From positions 1-27,782 of the IMG/VR virus record IMGVR_UViG_3300012228_000007: a DNA stretch of 27,782 nt; one strand, written 5' to 3'. Positions within the stretch are counted from its first letter, which is position 1, and each line of letters begins with the position of its first letter. This document shows, one piece after another, positions 18,333 to 26,542 of the stretch. This stretch comes from a virus. The notes beneath the pieces were generated by a model. It saw only the letters and a list, made by a program, of their open reading frames with translations. It was not told the DNA's origin and did not search any database. Made by a program: the position numbers and the translations under genes.

Positions 18333-19822
18333 GCACGATGGTTCAAACCATAAAGACCATTGCGCGGACATTCGATAACTACACCGCCCGCGCAGGCGGC
18401 ATCAAGATGCGTCGTTATCAGTTGGAGCCAGCAAAAGCGATCCTGAAATCCATCAAAGAGAAGCGCGGGGACACGATCTTGCTGATCATTTCACGCCAGG
18501 CTGGAAAAGATGAACTACTGGCTAATCTTTTATCCTACCTTGTCACCCTCTTTGCACACCGCGAAGTCGGGATAGTAGTAGCAAATCCCACCTACAAGCC
18601 GCAGACAATCAACGCCATCATGCGCCTTGAGAACAGACTCAACGCCAACCTCTTAACAAAATCCATGTGGAAGAAACGCAGCGACTACATGCGCATGATA
18701 GGCATGGCAACAGTATCTTTCCTCTCAGGCGATCAATCCGCAAACGTGGTCGGCGCAGTAGCATCCCTGTTATTGGTGATCAACGAGGCACAGGACATCA
18801 CGCCCGCCAAATATGACAAGGACTTCGCGCCCATGGTCGCCAGCACCAACGCCACACGCCTGATCGTCGGCACCACCTGGAGAAGCCGCCCTCTGCTTGC
18901 ACGCGAAGAGGACGCCGCACGCGAAGCCGAGAAGCGCGACGGAATAAAGCGGGTGTTCGTCTATGACTCGGCCACGGTCCGCAAAATAGTTCCCGCATAC
19001 GGTCAATTCGTGGATAGCGAAATACAAAAACTCGGACGCGAACACCCGCTCATAAAAACTCAGTATTTCTGTGAACGCATTGACGCCCAAGCGGGGATGT
19101 TCAATGCCGCACGCCGCGCACTAATGCAAGGGGACCAGCCCGCGCAGGAGACTCCACAACCAGGCTGTATCTACGCCTTCATCGTGGACGTGGCAGGACA
19201 GGACGAGGCCAGCATGAGTCTGGATGAAGTCGGCGCGACCAATCCAGGCCGCGACCAACTCACCCTCGATATTGTCACCATCGACTTATCCCAACTTGAC
19301 ATTCTGCAAGCCCCCATCTACCACGTAGTAAAGCGCATGGAGTGGACAGGTGAAAATCATATCTCCATCTTCGGCAAGATCAATGCCATGTGGTCAACGT
19401 GGAATCCGCAATACATGGTGATCGACGCCACAGGCGTAGGCGAGGGACTTTGGGCCATGTTCGACAAGTCTCACCCGACCCGCGTTCTGCCTGTGAAATT
19501 TAGCCAGCAGGTCAAGAGCGAGATCGGATACGGATTTCTCGCCATTATCAACACAGGCCGATTCCGTGATTGCTGTCCCTCGCCAGAGGTGGACAAGCAA
19601 TACGCCGCCTGCACTTCCGAAATTCTCATAGGCCCGGCTAAGACAATGCGTTGGTCTGTACCAGACGGCACGCGCGACCAGAACGGCTTGCTCATTCACG
19701 ACGACCATGTTGTTACCGATGCAATGACGGCGATACTGGACAAATTAGAGTGGATGACTACATCCCCAACTCTCATTGTTGAAATGCCAGATGTACTGGA
19801 CGAACTATCGAGGATCAGCTAA
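18329..19822 (+). CDS. terL: Terminase large subunit
   Basis: 497 residues. The N-terminal ATPase has a Walker A-like SRQAGKDE at residues 55-62, in which Asp replaces the usual Thr/Ser after GK. It also has Walker B LLLVINEAQD at 147-156 and a coupling motif GTTWRS at 181-186. The C-terminal RNase H-like nuclease shows acidic residues at Asp287 (IVDVAG), Asp366 (MVIDATG) and Asp464 (HDDHVVTDAM). It cuts and pumps DNA into the prohead through the portal. The variant Walker A deserves a check, but the rest of the fold is intact. Confidence 0.93.
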   Translation: MSTMVQTIKTIARTFDNYTARAGGIKMRRYQLEPAKAILKSIKEKRGDTILLIISRQAGKDELLANLLSYLVTLFAHREVGIVVANPTYKPQTINAIMRLENRLNANLLTKSMWKKRSDYMRMIGMATVSFLSGDQSANVVGAVASLLLVINEAQDITPAKYDKDFAPMVASTNATRLIVGTTWRSRPLLAREEDAAREAEKRDGIKRVFVYDSATVRKIVPAYGQFVDSEIQKLGREHPLIKTQYFCERIDAQAGMFNAARRALMQGDQPAQETPQPGCIYAFIVDVAGQDEASMSLDEVGATNPGRDQLTLDIVTIDLSQLDILQAPIYHVVKRMEWTGENHISIFGKINAMWSTWNPQYMVIDATGVGEGLWAMFDKSHPTRVLPVKFSQQVKSEIGYGFLAIINTGRFRDCCPSPEVDKQYAACTSEILIGPAKTMRWSVPDGTRDQNGLLIHDDHVVTDAMTAILDKLEWMTTSPTLIVEMPDVLDELSRIS

Positions 19823-20214
19823 TGCCCCACGATATTAACTCTGCCAAAAGACGAATCCTCAAGATCACAGACCGCCGCACGAATGAGACTGTTTTTCGTA
19901 CCAAAGGCGGAACAGGCATTCAGTGGGCATCATGCACGCATATAGATAACCCATTCAAACCCGCCAAACCTCCAAGCGATAAACCAGACAAGCCGGGCAA
20001 GCCAGGCAATCCCAAACCGCCAGCCAGCAACGCGATCAAGCAAGTTTATTACATTTCATTCAACAACACGTTTTTTGCGACAATCAACATCGCAAAGAAC
20101 GAACTCACCGCAGATCAAATCATCGCACAAGGCAGAGCGCTTTTCAACATCGGTAAGAGCATGCCCGTATTCGTATCCTTTACCAAACCCTGCAAAGCGG
20201 GAGTCACATACTAA
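19822..20214 (+). CDS. Hypothetical late protein with Pro/Lys linker
   Basis: 130 residues. A basic N-terminal part and a C-terminal part (VYYISFNNTFFATINIAKNELTADQIIAQGRALF) are joined by a repetitive Lys-Pro-Gly linker (KPPSDKPDKPGKPGNPKPP). Start and stop overlap TerL and portal genes by one base each. No family recognised. Confidence 0.68.
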   Translation: MPHDINSAKRRILKITDRRTNETVFRTKGGTGIQWASCTHIDNPFKPAKPPSDKPDKPGKPGNPKPPASNAIKQVYYISFNNTFFATINIAKNELTADQIIAQGRALFNIGKSMPVFVSFTKPCKAGVTY

Positions 20215-21572
20215 TGTCTAAAAAACCCACGATCAAACAACTTCAAGGCGAAATCACTGCGCTCAACGACGCTCTCGAAATGTCTCTCAGTCTTTCGCCT
20301 ATCACAGATAACAACTTCTTCCCGGGCGGAATGTCGGGAGCGTACACAGACCGCAACTCATGGGACAGAAAAAAAATTTTCGCAGAGTCTCTCCGCGCAT
20401 GGCGCGTCAATCCCATCGCCCGCCGCATTGTCCGACTCATACGATCCTTTATTCTCGGCAAGGGATTATCCATAAGTTGTGACGATCCAGAGACGGAAAA
20501 GTTTTTGCTTGAGTGGTGGAAAGACCCGCTCAACAAATTCAAGAAGAATATCAAACGATGGGTGGACGAGAACACACGCACAGGTAATCTATTCTTTTTA
20601 TACACAGTTCAAACCAACGGCATGACCAATATCCGCGCCGTGCCAGCAGAACAGATAGAGGACATTGTCACCAAAGAGAACGACATCGAGCAGGAAACTA
20701 AATACGCCAAAGACTCCACAGGCGAGGACTTTTACGATGCCTACAACAAGAACAGCGAGCAGACTACCTTCATGCTTCACTTTGCGAGCAACCAACCCGT
20801 AGGTTCTGTGTGGGGCGAAGGAGACCTACCTCCCTTGCTTGTATGGATTGGACGTTTCTCCGCGTGGCTCGAAGATCGAGTCAGACTCAATCACTTTCGC
20901 AGTGTCTTTATGTACGTGGTACGCGGACAGTTCACAAGCGAAGCCGCCAAGAAAGCTCGGCAGGCAGAGTTAAACAGAACCCCACCGCAGCCAGGATCGA
21001 TCCTCGTAACCGACGCATCCGACGACTGGGGCATTCTATCCGCCAACCTCGACGCATTCGATGCATCCATGGACGGCATGGCGATCAAGAAGATGATAGC
21101 GGCAGGCGTGGGGTTTCCTCTCCACTATCTCGCAGAGCCAGAAGGATCAACGCAGACAACAGCAGAAGCGGCAGGAACACCGACCTTCCGCACTCTCGAA
21201 GAAACCCAGGATGAGTTATTCGACATGCTAATTGAAATGGCACGTGTCGCGGTTGAAGTCAGAGCGCGCTCTGACTCAAACGTAAAGCCTGATGCAGTCA
21301 TCACCATTGCGGGACCAGACATCACAGAGCGCGATAACGCTACGCTCGCACTCGCACTCGGACGCGCGTACCCCAACCTCGCAGACTTATTCGACCGCGA
21401 CGGCATAGACGCCAAAGAATTCATGCGGCTTGTGTATAAGACATTCGCCGAAGTCTGGAAAGGCAAAGCGCCGAAGATCAAGAAAAAACCGCTAGTAAAA
21501 CCAGCGGATCAATCATCCACAATAGCCGATCCTGTGACAGAGCCAACAGATCCGAAAGAGGAGAATAAATAA
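20214..21572 (+). CDS. Portal protein
   Basis: 452 residues. The order after TerL, the length and the features are those of SPP1/HK97-type portals. These features are a helical N-terminus with WRVNPIARRIVRLIRSF, a basic clip/stem region, GDLPPLLVWIGRFSAWLEDRV and a long C-terminal helix with FRTLEETQDELFDMLIEMARV. The portal forms the dodecameric ring at one vertex through which DNA enters. The C-terminus is Lys/Pro/Thr-rich. It overlaps the protease-capsid gene by one base. Confidence 0.88.
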   Translation: MSKKPTIKQLQGEITALNDALEMSLSLSPITDNNFFPGGMSGAYTDRNSWDRKKIFAESLRAWRVNPIARRIVRLIRSFILGKGLSISCDDPETEKFLLEWWKDPLNKFKKNIKRWVDENTRTGNLFFLYTVQTNGMTNIRAVPAEQIEDIVTKENDIEQETKYAKDSTGEDFYDAYNKNSEQTTFMLHFASNQPVGSVWGEGDLPPLLVWIGRFSAWLEDRVRLNHFRSVFMYVVRGQFTSEAAKKARQAELNRTPPQPGSILVTDASDDWGILSANLDAFDASMDGMAIKKMIAAGVGFPLHYLAEPEGSTQTTAEAAGTPTFRTLEETQDELFDMLIEMARVAVEVRARSDSNVKPDAVITIAGPDITERDNATLALALGRAYPNLADLFDRDGIDAKEFMRLVYKTFAEVWKGKAPKIKKKPLVKPADQSSTIADPVTEPTDPKEENK

Positions 21573-23821
21573 TGCCTAACAAAATAATGCCAACATTACG
21601 CTCGATGCCAGTCCATGAAACTCTTGAACTACCATCACGCGCCGAGATGTTGCCAAAGATCGAAAGCGGCGAGATTGACCATCTGGATTTTCACGCGCGA
21701 GTCTACCGCCAGGACACCAAAAACCACAACCCCTACGTGTTCCAGGATAAAGATATAGAACAATTCGCAAACAGCTTCGAAGGACAACCCTTCCTGCGCA
21801 ATCACGACACCTACGACATCGACGCCCGCGACGGCACGATCATCGACTCCACCCTCGAAGGCTCGAGCTTCAAACAAACCGTACGCCTCACCACACGGCG
21901 CGGAATGACAGACTTCATCGAAGGCAAGATCGATCGCTTCTCCATCGGCTGGTACTACGATGATGTATTGTGCTCAATATGCAATCTCTCATGGTTTTCC
22001 TATGAATGCACGCACAGCCCAGGGCACACCTATAAAGTCGGCGAGAGCAAGACAGAAAAGATGTGTCAATTGATTTTCGTCAATCCAAAAGGCAAAGAGA
22101 CCAGCGCAGTTAATGCACCCGCCGTCGAAGGCACAGGCATTGACGAATTACAGGAATACAAGCTGTCTATAGCAGGAACTGTGCCCAAACTAAAAGTAAT
22201 CGGAGATCCAAGGCTAAAGCCGCAGGACTCCGCTACCCACGCGCACCGCGCGTCAAATAAATCGCAGACCAAAGGAGGTCTCACAATGGCACACAAGAAA
22301 AAGAACGTACAGATCGAGAACGAAGAAACAGGCGAACTTAGAACGATTGAGATCGTCGAGGTTGAGCCTTCTTTGCAAGAAGATCAACTGAATGCCAACC
22401 GTCAAGCCGCCGCCGAATTACTCGGCGAGACAGAACGTATGCAAGCGATGGACGCACAACTCCAGGAAAGCCACGACATTCTCGTGGCAACTTGCGAACA
22501 CCTGCTCACCACAGGACTCGCAAGTTCCAAACTCCCCCCCATCGTACAGACACGCCTCCGCGCACAATTCACAGGCAAGGCATTCAAAGCCGCTGAATTG
22601 CAGTCGGCAATCACAGCCGCGCGCGATGAAGTCGCCACGCTTACCAGCGCGGACAACATCCAAGGACCGGGACGAATCGGCGGAATGTATAACGTAGCAG
22701 ACGACTTCGCCCTCGCAGTTGCGGATATGTTCGGGCTACCACGCGAGCCAGGAAAGGAAAATCGCAAGGTTCGCCCACTACAAGGCATTCGAGACGCATA
22801 TCTCCAAGCCACAGGTGACGATTATTTCATGGGCGGATACCACCCTGAATTCGCCCTTGTAAGCGCCAACTTTCCCGGCATCGTGGCCAATGTCCAGAAC
22901 AAAATACTCGTCGATGCCTGGGAAGACTTTGACGAATCCTACGGTTGGTGGAAGAAAATCGTCACCGAGGAACACTTCACCAACCTGAAAACTGCAACGT
23001 GGGTACGAACAGGCACAATCTCCACATTACCAACAGTGGCAGAGCGCGGAGAATACACCGAACTCCCCATCGGCGACATCAAGGAAACATCCGAGTGGGG
23101 CAAGTACGGCGGATACATTCCTTTGACTATCGAGGCGATCATCAACGATGACCTTCGAGCATTCAAACGTATGCCGAGAGAACTTGCACTCGCAGGTATG
23201 CGGCTAATCTCAGAATTAGTCGCAGCCATCTTCACACAAGCCAGCGGCGCAGGTCCCACCATGACAGACGGCGGAGCATTGTTCAACTCCACCGCGCAGA
23301 CCACAGCAGGCGGACACGTCAATCTCCTGACCACAGCGCTCGGCACCGACTACACCGCATGGAAGGCGGTAGCGCTTGCCATGTACAAAAAGAAAATGAT
23401 GGTCAAGAATGCCGCTGGGTACTACGGTCTCGGCAAACCACAGGCGTTAAAGCCAAGCATTTGCCTGGTTCCTCCAGACCTGATCGACGCAGCAGAGGCT
23501 TTATTCATCCCACGCTGGGAAGCCAATGCACAGAACGTACCGGCCACGCAGTCCGTTCGATGGGGCGGACGTGTTCTACCACTTGCATGCCCTGAATTCA
23601 CAGACACAACCGATTGGGCGGCAATTATCGACCCCAAACTCCGCCCAGGCATCATGCTCGGAGAAATCTTCGGTCTGAAACCTCAGCTTTTCTCGGCTTC
23701 TTCCGAAATCGACCCCGCCATGTTTGCCAATGACGAGAGCCGAGTCAAAGCCCGCCAGTTAGTGACAGTCGGAGTGGCTGATGATCTGCCACTCCATAAG
23801 TCCAACGTTTCAGGCGGATAA
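21572..23821 (+). CDS. Prohead protease-major capsid protein fusion
   Basis: 749 residues. Residues ~35-200 look like a prohead serine protease: His78 in LRNHD, Ser124 in RFSIGW and the end motif ETSAVNAPAVEGT. An unusual insertion with three Cys and two His (C134, C137, C146, H148, H152) could bind zinc. Residues ~240-340 are helical and scaffold-like. The rest is a HK97/Mu-type major capsid protein (STLPTVAERGEYTELPIGD, GKYGGYIPLTIEAIINDDLRAF). A strong ribosome site and ATG lie inside, in frame, at residue 239. The protein may therefore be made both whole and as the scaffold-capsid part alone. Confidence 0.88.
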   Translation: MPNKIMPTLRSMPVHETLELPSRAEMLPKIESGEIDHLDFHARVYRQDTKNHNPYVFQDKDIEQFANSFEGQPFLRNHDTYDIDARDGTIIDSTLEGSSFKQTVRLTTRRGMTDFIEGKIDRFSIGWYYDDVLCSICNLSWFSYECTHSPGHTYKVGESKTEKMCQLIFVNPKGKETSAVNAPAVEGTGIDELQEYKLSIAGTVPKLKVIGDPRLKPQDSATHAHRASNKSQTKGGLTMAHKKKNVQIENEETGELRTIEIVEVEPSLQEDQLNANRQAAAELLGETERMQAMDAQLQESHDILVATCEHLLTTGLASSKLPPIVQTRLRAQFTGKAFKAAELQSAITAARDEVATLTSADNIQGPGRIGGMYNVADDFALAVADMFGLPREPGKENRKVRPLQGIRDAYLQATGDDYFMGGYHPEFALVSANFPGIVANVQNKILVDAWEDFDESYGWWKKIVTEEHFTNLKTATWVRTGTISTLPTVAERGEYTELPIGDIKETSEWGKYGGYIPLTIEAIINDDLRAFKRMPRELALAGMRLISELVAAIFTQASGAGPTMTDGGALFNSTAQTTAGGHVNLLTTALGTDYTAWKAVALAMYKKKMMVKNAAGYYGLGKPQALKPSICLVPPDLIDAAEALFIPRWEANAQNVPATQSVRWGGRVLPLACPEFTDTTDWAAIIDPKLRPGIMLGEIFGLKPQLFSASSEIDPAMFANDESRVKARQLVTVGVADDLPLHKSNVSGG
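22271..22288 (+). promoter_or_regulatory. Internal ribosome site and start for scaffold-capsid protein
   Basis: AAAGGAGG followed by TCTCACA and ATG (22286-22288), in frame with the fusion gene at residue 239 (MAHKKKNVQ). It is the strongest ribosome site in the local region. Initiation here would give a 511-residue protein lacking the protease. Confidence 0.8.
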
Positions 23822-23843
23822 GAGAAACGATCAGTTGAATTGA

Positions 23844-23869
23844 CTCCCGCACGCGCGAGCGTGTGGGAG
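23844..23869 (+). other. Hairpin after capsid gene
   Basis: 11-pair stem CTCCCGCACGC/GCGTGTGGGAG (one G-U) around a GCGA tetraloop, with no T-tract. It lies between the capsid gene and the next ribosome site. Likely an mRNA processing or stabilising element, or a weak terminator that sets gene dosage. Confidence 0.6.
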
Positions 23870-23897
23870 ATTTAGAAAACCTAAGGAGACCATACCA

Positions 23898-24422
23898 ATG
23901 GGTTACGCACACAATACGCATATGAGTCAGTACATCCCGCCCACTGCCATGCACTTTGTCACAGGCACGTGGACGGACGCGGCAGGCGCAGTCGCAGGCA
24001 CAATTGCGAAACATAAAGCCGCAGGCGCACAAACAGCCGTTGTCAACGTTCCGATCCAAATCCCAAGCAACAGCGGCGTGGATGTGGCAGGACTTCCAAA
24101 CAGAGGAAGCCTGCTCAAGTCAATTGAACTGGATTATGAACTTCTGCTTGCAGTCGCAACCAGCGTCACGGCCACCCTTCGGCTGGTGAAACGCGGAGCA
24201 GACGGCGCAGTCGCAGTCGTCAGCACACCGGCAATCACCCAGGACCTGACCGCAGCAACCGACGCGGCAGATGAAGATCAGCATAAGTTGACAGTCACGC
24301 TAACCAATCCCGCATACATCGAGAACGATGAGTATTATCTATGCACGTTCGCCTTTATCTGCGGTGGAACTGTCACAATTGACGTGTTGGGCGCAGTTGC
24401 CAATTACACGTTTAGGGCATAG
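23898..24422 (+). CDS. Late structural paralogue 1 (decoration or minor capsid protein)
   Basis: 174 residues, ATG with AAGGAG upstream. Begins GYAHNTHMSQYIPPT and contains GTWTDAAGAVAGTIAKHKA and a beta-rich C-terminus (HKLTVTLTNPAYIENDEYYLC). It is clearly homologous to the following gene along its whole length. Position straight after the capsid gene suggests a decoration or head-stabilising protein. A homologue of known function is not recognised. Confidence 0.75.
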   Translation: MGYAHNTHMSQYIPPTAMHFVTGTWTDAAGAVAGTIAKHKAAGAQTAVVNVPIQIPSNSGVDVAGLPNRGSLLKSIELDYELLLAVATSVTATLRLVKRGADGAVAVVSTPAITQDLTAATDAADEDQHKLTVTLTNPAYIENDEYYLCTFAFICGGTVTIDVLGAVANYTFRA

Positions 24423-24430
24423 GAGCAACC

Positions 24431-24943
24431 ATGACATCCATTCGTGATACCCACATGTCACAGTACATTCCTCCAACCCTGTTTCATTGCATCACAGGCA
24501 CTTGGACACAAGCCGCAGGCGCAGTCGCAGGCACAATTGCGAAACATGTCGCTGCCACCGATGAAGCATCGGTAGTCACCATCCCGATCATGTTGCCATC
24601 CAACAGCCAGGGATTACAAGGTGCATATCTGAAATCAATCGAGATTGACTATGAAATTCTGATAGCCGCTTGTGATGCGGTTGATGCAGTCGTCAACAAA
24701 GTCACACGCGGAGCAGACGGCGCAGTCGCAGTCGTAGCGGCACAAGCATTCACCTACGACACAGGCCACGACGTAGACACCGAGAGATACGACGTAGACC
24801 AGCACAAGATGACCATCACAATAACTACACCGTTCTGGCTGGACAATGACGTATATGTACTCCTAGAACTCACATTCGATAAAGCGGCAACCACCACAGT
24901 TGACCTGCTCGGCGCAGTCGCAAACTTCGACCTGGAAATATAA
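24431..24943 (+). CDS. Late structural paralogue 2 (decoration or minor capsid protein)
   Basis: 170 residues, ATG eight bases after the previous stop. Shares HMSQYIPPT, AAGAVAGTIAKH, RGADGAVAVV and DQHKLT/DQHKMT blocks with its neighbour, so the two arose by tandem duplication. The loops between strands differ, which would let the pair occupy different positions in the capsid. Confidence 0.75.
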   Translation: MTSIRDTHMSQYIPPTLFHCITGTWTQAAGAVAGTIAKHVAATDEASVVTIPIMLPSNSQGLQGAYLKSIEIDYEILIAACDAVDAVVNKVTRGADGAVAVVAAQAFTYDTGHDVDTERYDVDQHKMTITITTPFWLDNDVYVLLELTFDKAATTTVDLLGAVANFDLEI

Positions 24944-24952
24944 GGAGAAACC

Positions 24953-25252
24953 ATGACAGCATCTCTCCAACAAGCCAAACGCTACGCCACGCTCAAGAAA
25001 ACGAAAGTAATCGAAGCGCCAGGCGGATACAAAGTACAAGAGGATGGTTCAATAACTTTTGTGCTTGAATCAGGTCCTAAATTGAACATGACCGAGAAGG
25101 AATTAAACAAAGCCATCTCGGAAATGGAAACCGCCCGCAAGATCGAGAGCAAAGCCATCGACATTCTGAACACCACAGAAGAGAAAGCCGAAGACGAGAA
25201 AGCGAATAATAAAATCCGAGCGGGAAGCCGCTCCAAGAAAGGAGATAAATAA
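24953..25252 (+). CDS. Hypothetical late protein
   Basis: 99 residues, ATG with AAGGAG upstream. A short beta part (GGYKVQEDGSITFVLESGP) is followed by a helix rich in Glu/Lys (MTEKELNKAISEMETARKI) and a Lys-rich tail. It overlaps the next gene by one base. Could be a small head-tail joining or scaffold-like protein. Not recognised. Confidence 0.65.
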   Translation: MTASLQQAKRYATLKKTKVIEAPGGYKVQEDGSITFVLESGPKLNMTEKELNKAISEMETARKIESKAIDILNTTEEKAEDEKANNKIRAGSRSKKGDK

Positions 25253-25449
25253 TGCCCCCCATCTATAAGAGCAAGGTCTTTTGGACACTCGTCGCGGGCG
25301 TTCTCGCGTTCGTGGCAAAGTTCTTCTACCCCGAGTTCCCGTTCTCAGAGGTCGAGATACTCGCCGCCATCGTGTTCGTCCTGAACATGTTCAAGATATA
25401 TCCAGAACTCCGCGCACGAGGACTCATGCCCTACCCAACGGAGGGATGA
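25252..25449 (+). CDS. Holin-like small membrane protein
   Basis: 65 residues with two hydrophobic segments, VFWTLVAGVLAFVAKFF (residues 9-25) and EVEILAAIVFVLNMFKIY (33-50), separated by a short turn. A charged C-terminus follows. This is the plan of class II holins. Pore formation in the inner membrane is inferred from this and from the late position. Confidence 0.65.
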   Translation: MPPIYKSKVFWTLVAGVLAFVAKFFYPEFPFSEVEILAAIVFVLNMFKIYPELRARGLMPYPTEG

Positions 25450-25451
25450 CC

Positions 25452-25640
25452 ATGCCATCCACAACCATTAAGTTTTTCGATTACAAACATCTTCCACCAA
25501 AGCTGCAAGAAGTCTGCAAGCCAATTGTCGAACTTGCAAAACTAATGGAAGAAACGCTGCCAGACGGACCCGAAAAATCCGCTGGTATGCGAAAACTTCT
25601 CGAAGCTAAAGATTGCTTCGTCCGTTCAATGTTGGAGTAG
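25452..25640 (+). CDS. acb2: Acb2-like anti-CBASS cyclic-nucleotide sponge
   Basis: 62 residues. The start is the ATG at 25452 (GGAGG seven bases upstream), not the overlapping ATG at 25446. The pattern FDYKHLPPKLQ, then VELAKLMEETLPDGPEKSAG and MRKLLEAKDCFVRSMLE fits the Acb2/Vs.4 family of phage helical hairpins. In that family a Pro turn, ..EKS.. and LEEA are conserved. Acb2 hexamers bind cyclic di- and trinucleotides and block CBASS and Pycsar-like signalling. It sits between two holin-like genes, a common place for acb2. Recognition is by pattern only. Confidence 0.72.
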   Translation: MPSTTIKFFDYKHLPPKLQEVCKPIVELAKLMEETLPDGPEKSAGMRKLLEAKDCFVRSMLE

Positions 25641-25643
25641 ACC

Positions 25644-25775
25644 ATGCCAATCTTTTACATTCTCTCCGCCGTTTTCTTCGCAATTGGCGCACTTGTACCC
25701 ATCCATAAATCATCCGCCCTGAACTGGACAGATGCAGGATTGTGCTTCTTCGTGGTCGCCTTTGCGCTTGTGTAA
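25644..25775 (+). CDS. Tiny two-helix membrane protein
   Basis: 43 residues, ATG with TTGGAG upstream, four bases after the Acb2-like gene. Two hydrophobic segments (IFYILSAVFFAIGALVPI and AGLCFFVVAFALV) with a short polar turn. It resembles small phage membrane proteins near holins. It may act with the 25252-25449 protein. Confidence 0.65.
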   Translation: MPIFYILSAVFFAIGALVPIHKSSALNWTDAGLCFFVVAFALV

Positions 25776-25780
25776 TAAAG

Positions 25781-25809
25781 AGAGTGGACACGCTTTGCGC
25801 GTCCACTCT
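25781..25809 (+). terminator. Hairpin after the capsid/holin gene set
   Basis: Stem AGAGTGGAC/GTCCACTCT (9 bp) with an inner CGC/GCG. No T-tract follows. A second small hairpin TGTTATG-CCA-CATAACA lies near 25820-25836. The pair may separate the head genes from the tail genes. Confidence 0.5.
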
Positions 25810-25891
25810 ACACCTGCTTGTTATGCCACATAACAGCCCTTATTTCCGTCCATTTTCCCGTTCGTGAGTATTTCCAAAATGAGGCCTTAAA

Positions 25892-26542
25892 ATGACCAAA
25901 TCCCTAACCACTCTGATAGCCAACGTCCAAGCCTTACTCCTCGATGATGGCACGCGCTTTTCAACCGCCACAGTCACCGCAGCCGTAAGGTCGGCGCTCA
26001 AGGAGATCAACCAACGCGCGCCGGTAAACGCGGGCACGTTAATTGATACCGTCGCGGATCAAAAGGACTACGAACTCACAGACTCTATAGATGCGGCGGA
26101 CGCAATCAGCATTATAGACATTCTCGAATGGGACAGCAGCGGAGACGACCACACCTCCCTCGTCTATGACGAATACAACGAGGACGAGCGTTTGTTCTTT
26201 CGCTTGCGCTCCGCGCAACCAGCAAGCGGATTTATCCTCGCGCGTTTTACCATTCCCTACACCGTAAGCGGACTCGACTCCGCGACAGAGAGCACCATCC
26301 CTGCATTCTATGATGACATCCTGATAGACGGCGCATGTTTCTATTCATGCCAGATCCGCAGTGTCGGACGCATCGAGCCGATCAACTTAAACAAGGACGT
26401 TACAAAAAGCCTGCTGGATGCGAAGATATATTTCCGCCAGGCATTTGACATCGGACTTACACTCATGGCAAAGAAGAAACCGCAAGTATCAGAACCAAGC
26501 ACAGCGGCATGGAACGACCAATATCACGCCTGGGATCAATAA
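25892..26542 (+). CDS. Head-tail connector (adaptor) protein
   Basis: 216 residues, ATG with GAGG upstream. An N-terminal helix pair (LTTLIANVQALLLDDGTRFSTATVTAAVRSALKEINQ) is the pattern of gp6/gp15-type head completion proteins. A beta insert and a C-terminal helix with DILIDGACFYSCQ follow. It should bind below the portal and prepare the head for the tail. It ends exactly where the tail gene begins. Confidence 0.7.
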   Translation: MTKSLTTLIANVQALLLDDGTRFSTATVTAAVRSALKEINQRAPVNAGTLIDTVADQKDYELTDSIDAADAISIIDILEWDSSGDDHTSLVYDEYNEDERLFFRLRSAQPASGFILARFTIPYTVSGLDSATESTIPAFYDDILIDGACFYSCQIRSVGRIEPINLNKDVTKSLLDAKIYFRQAFDIGLTLMAKKKPQVSEPSTAAWNDQYHAWDQ

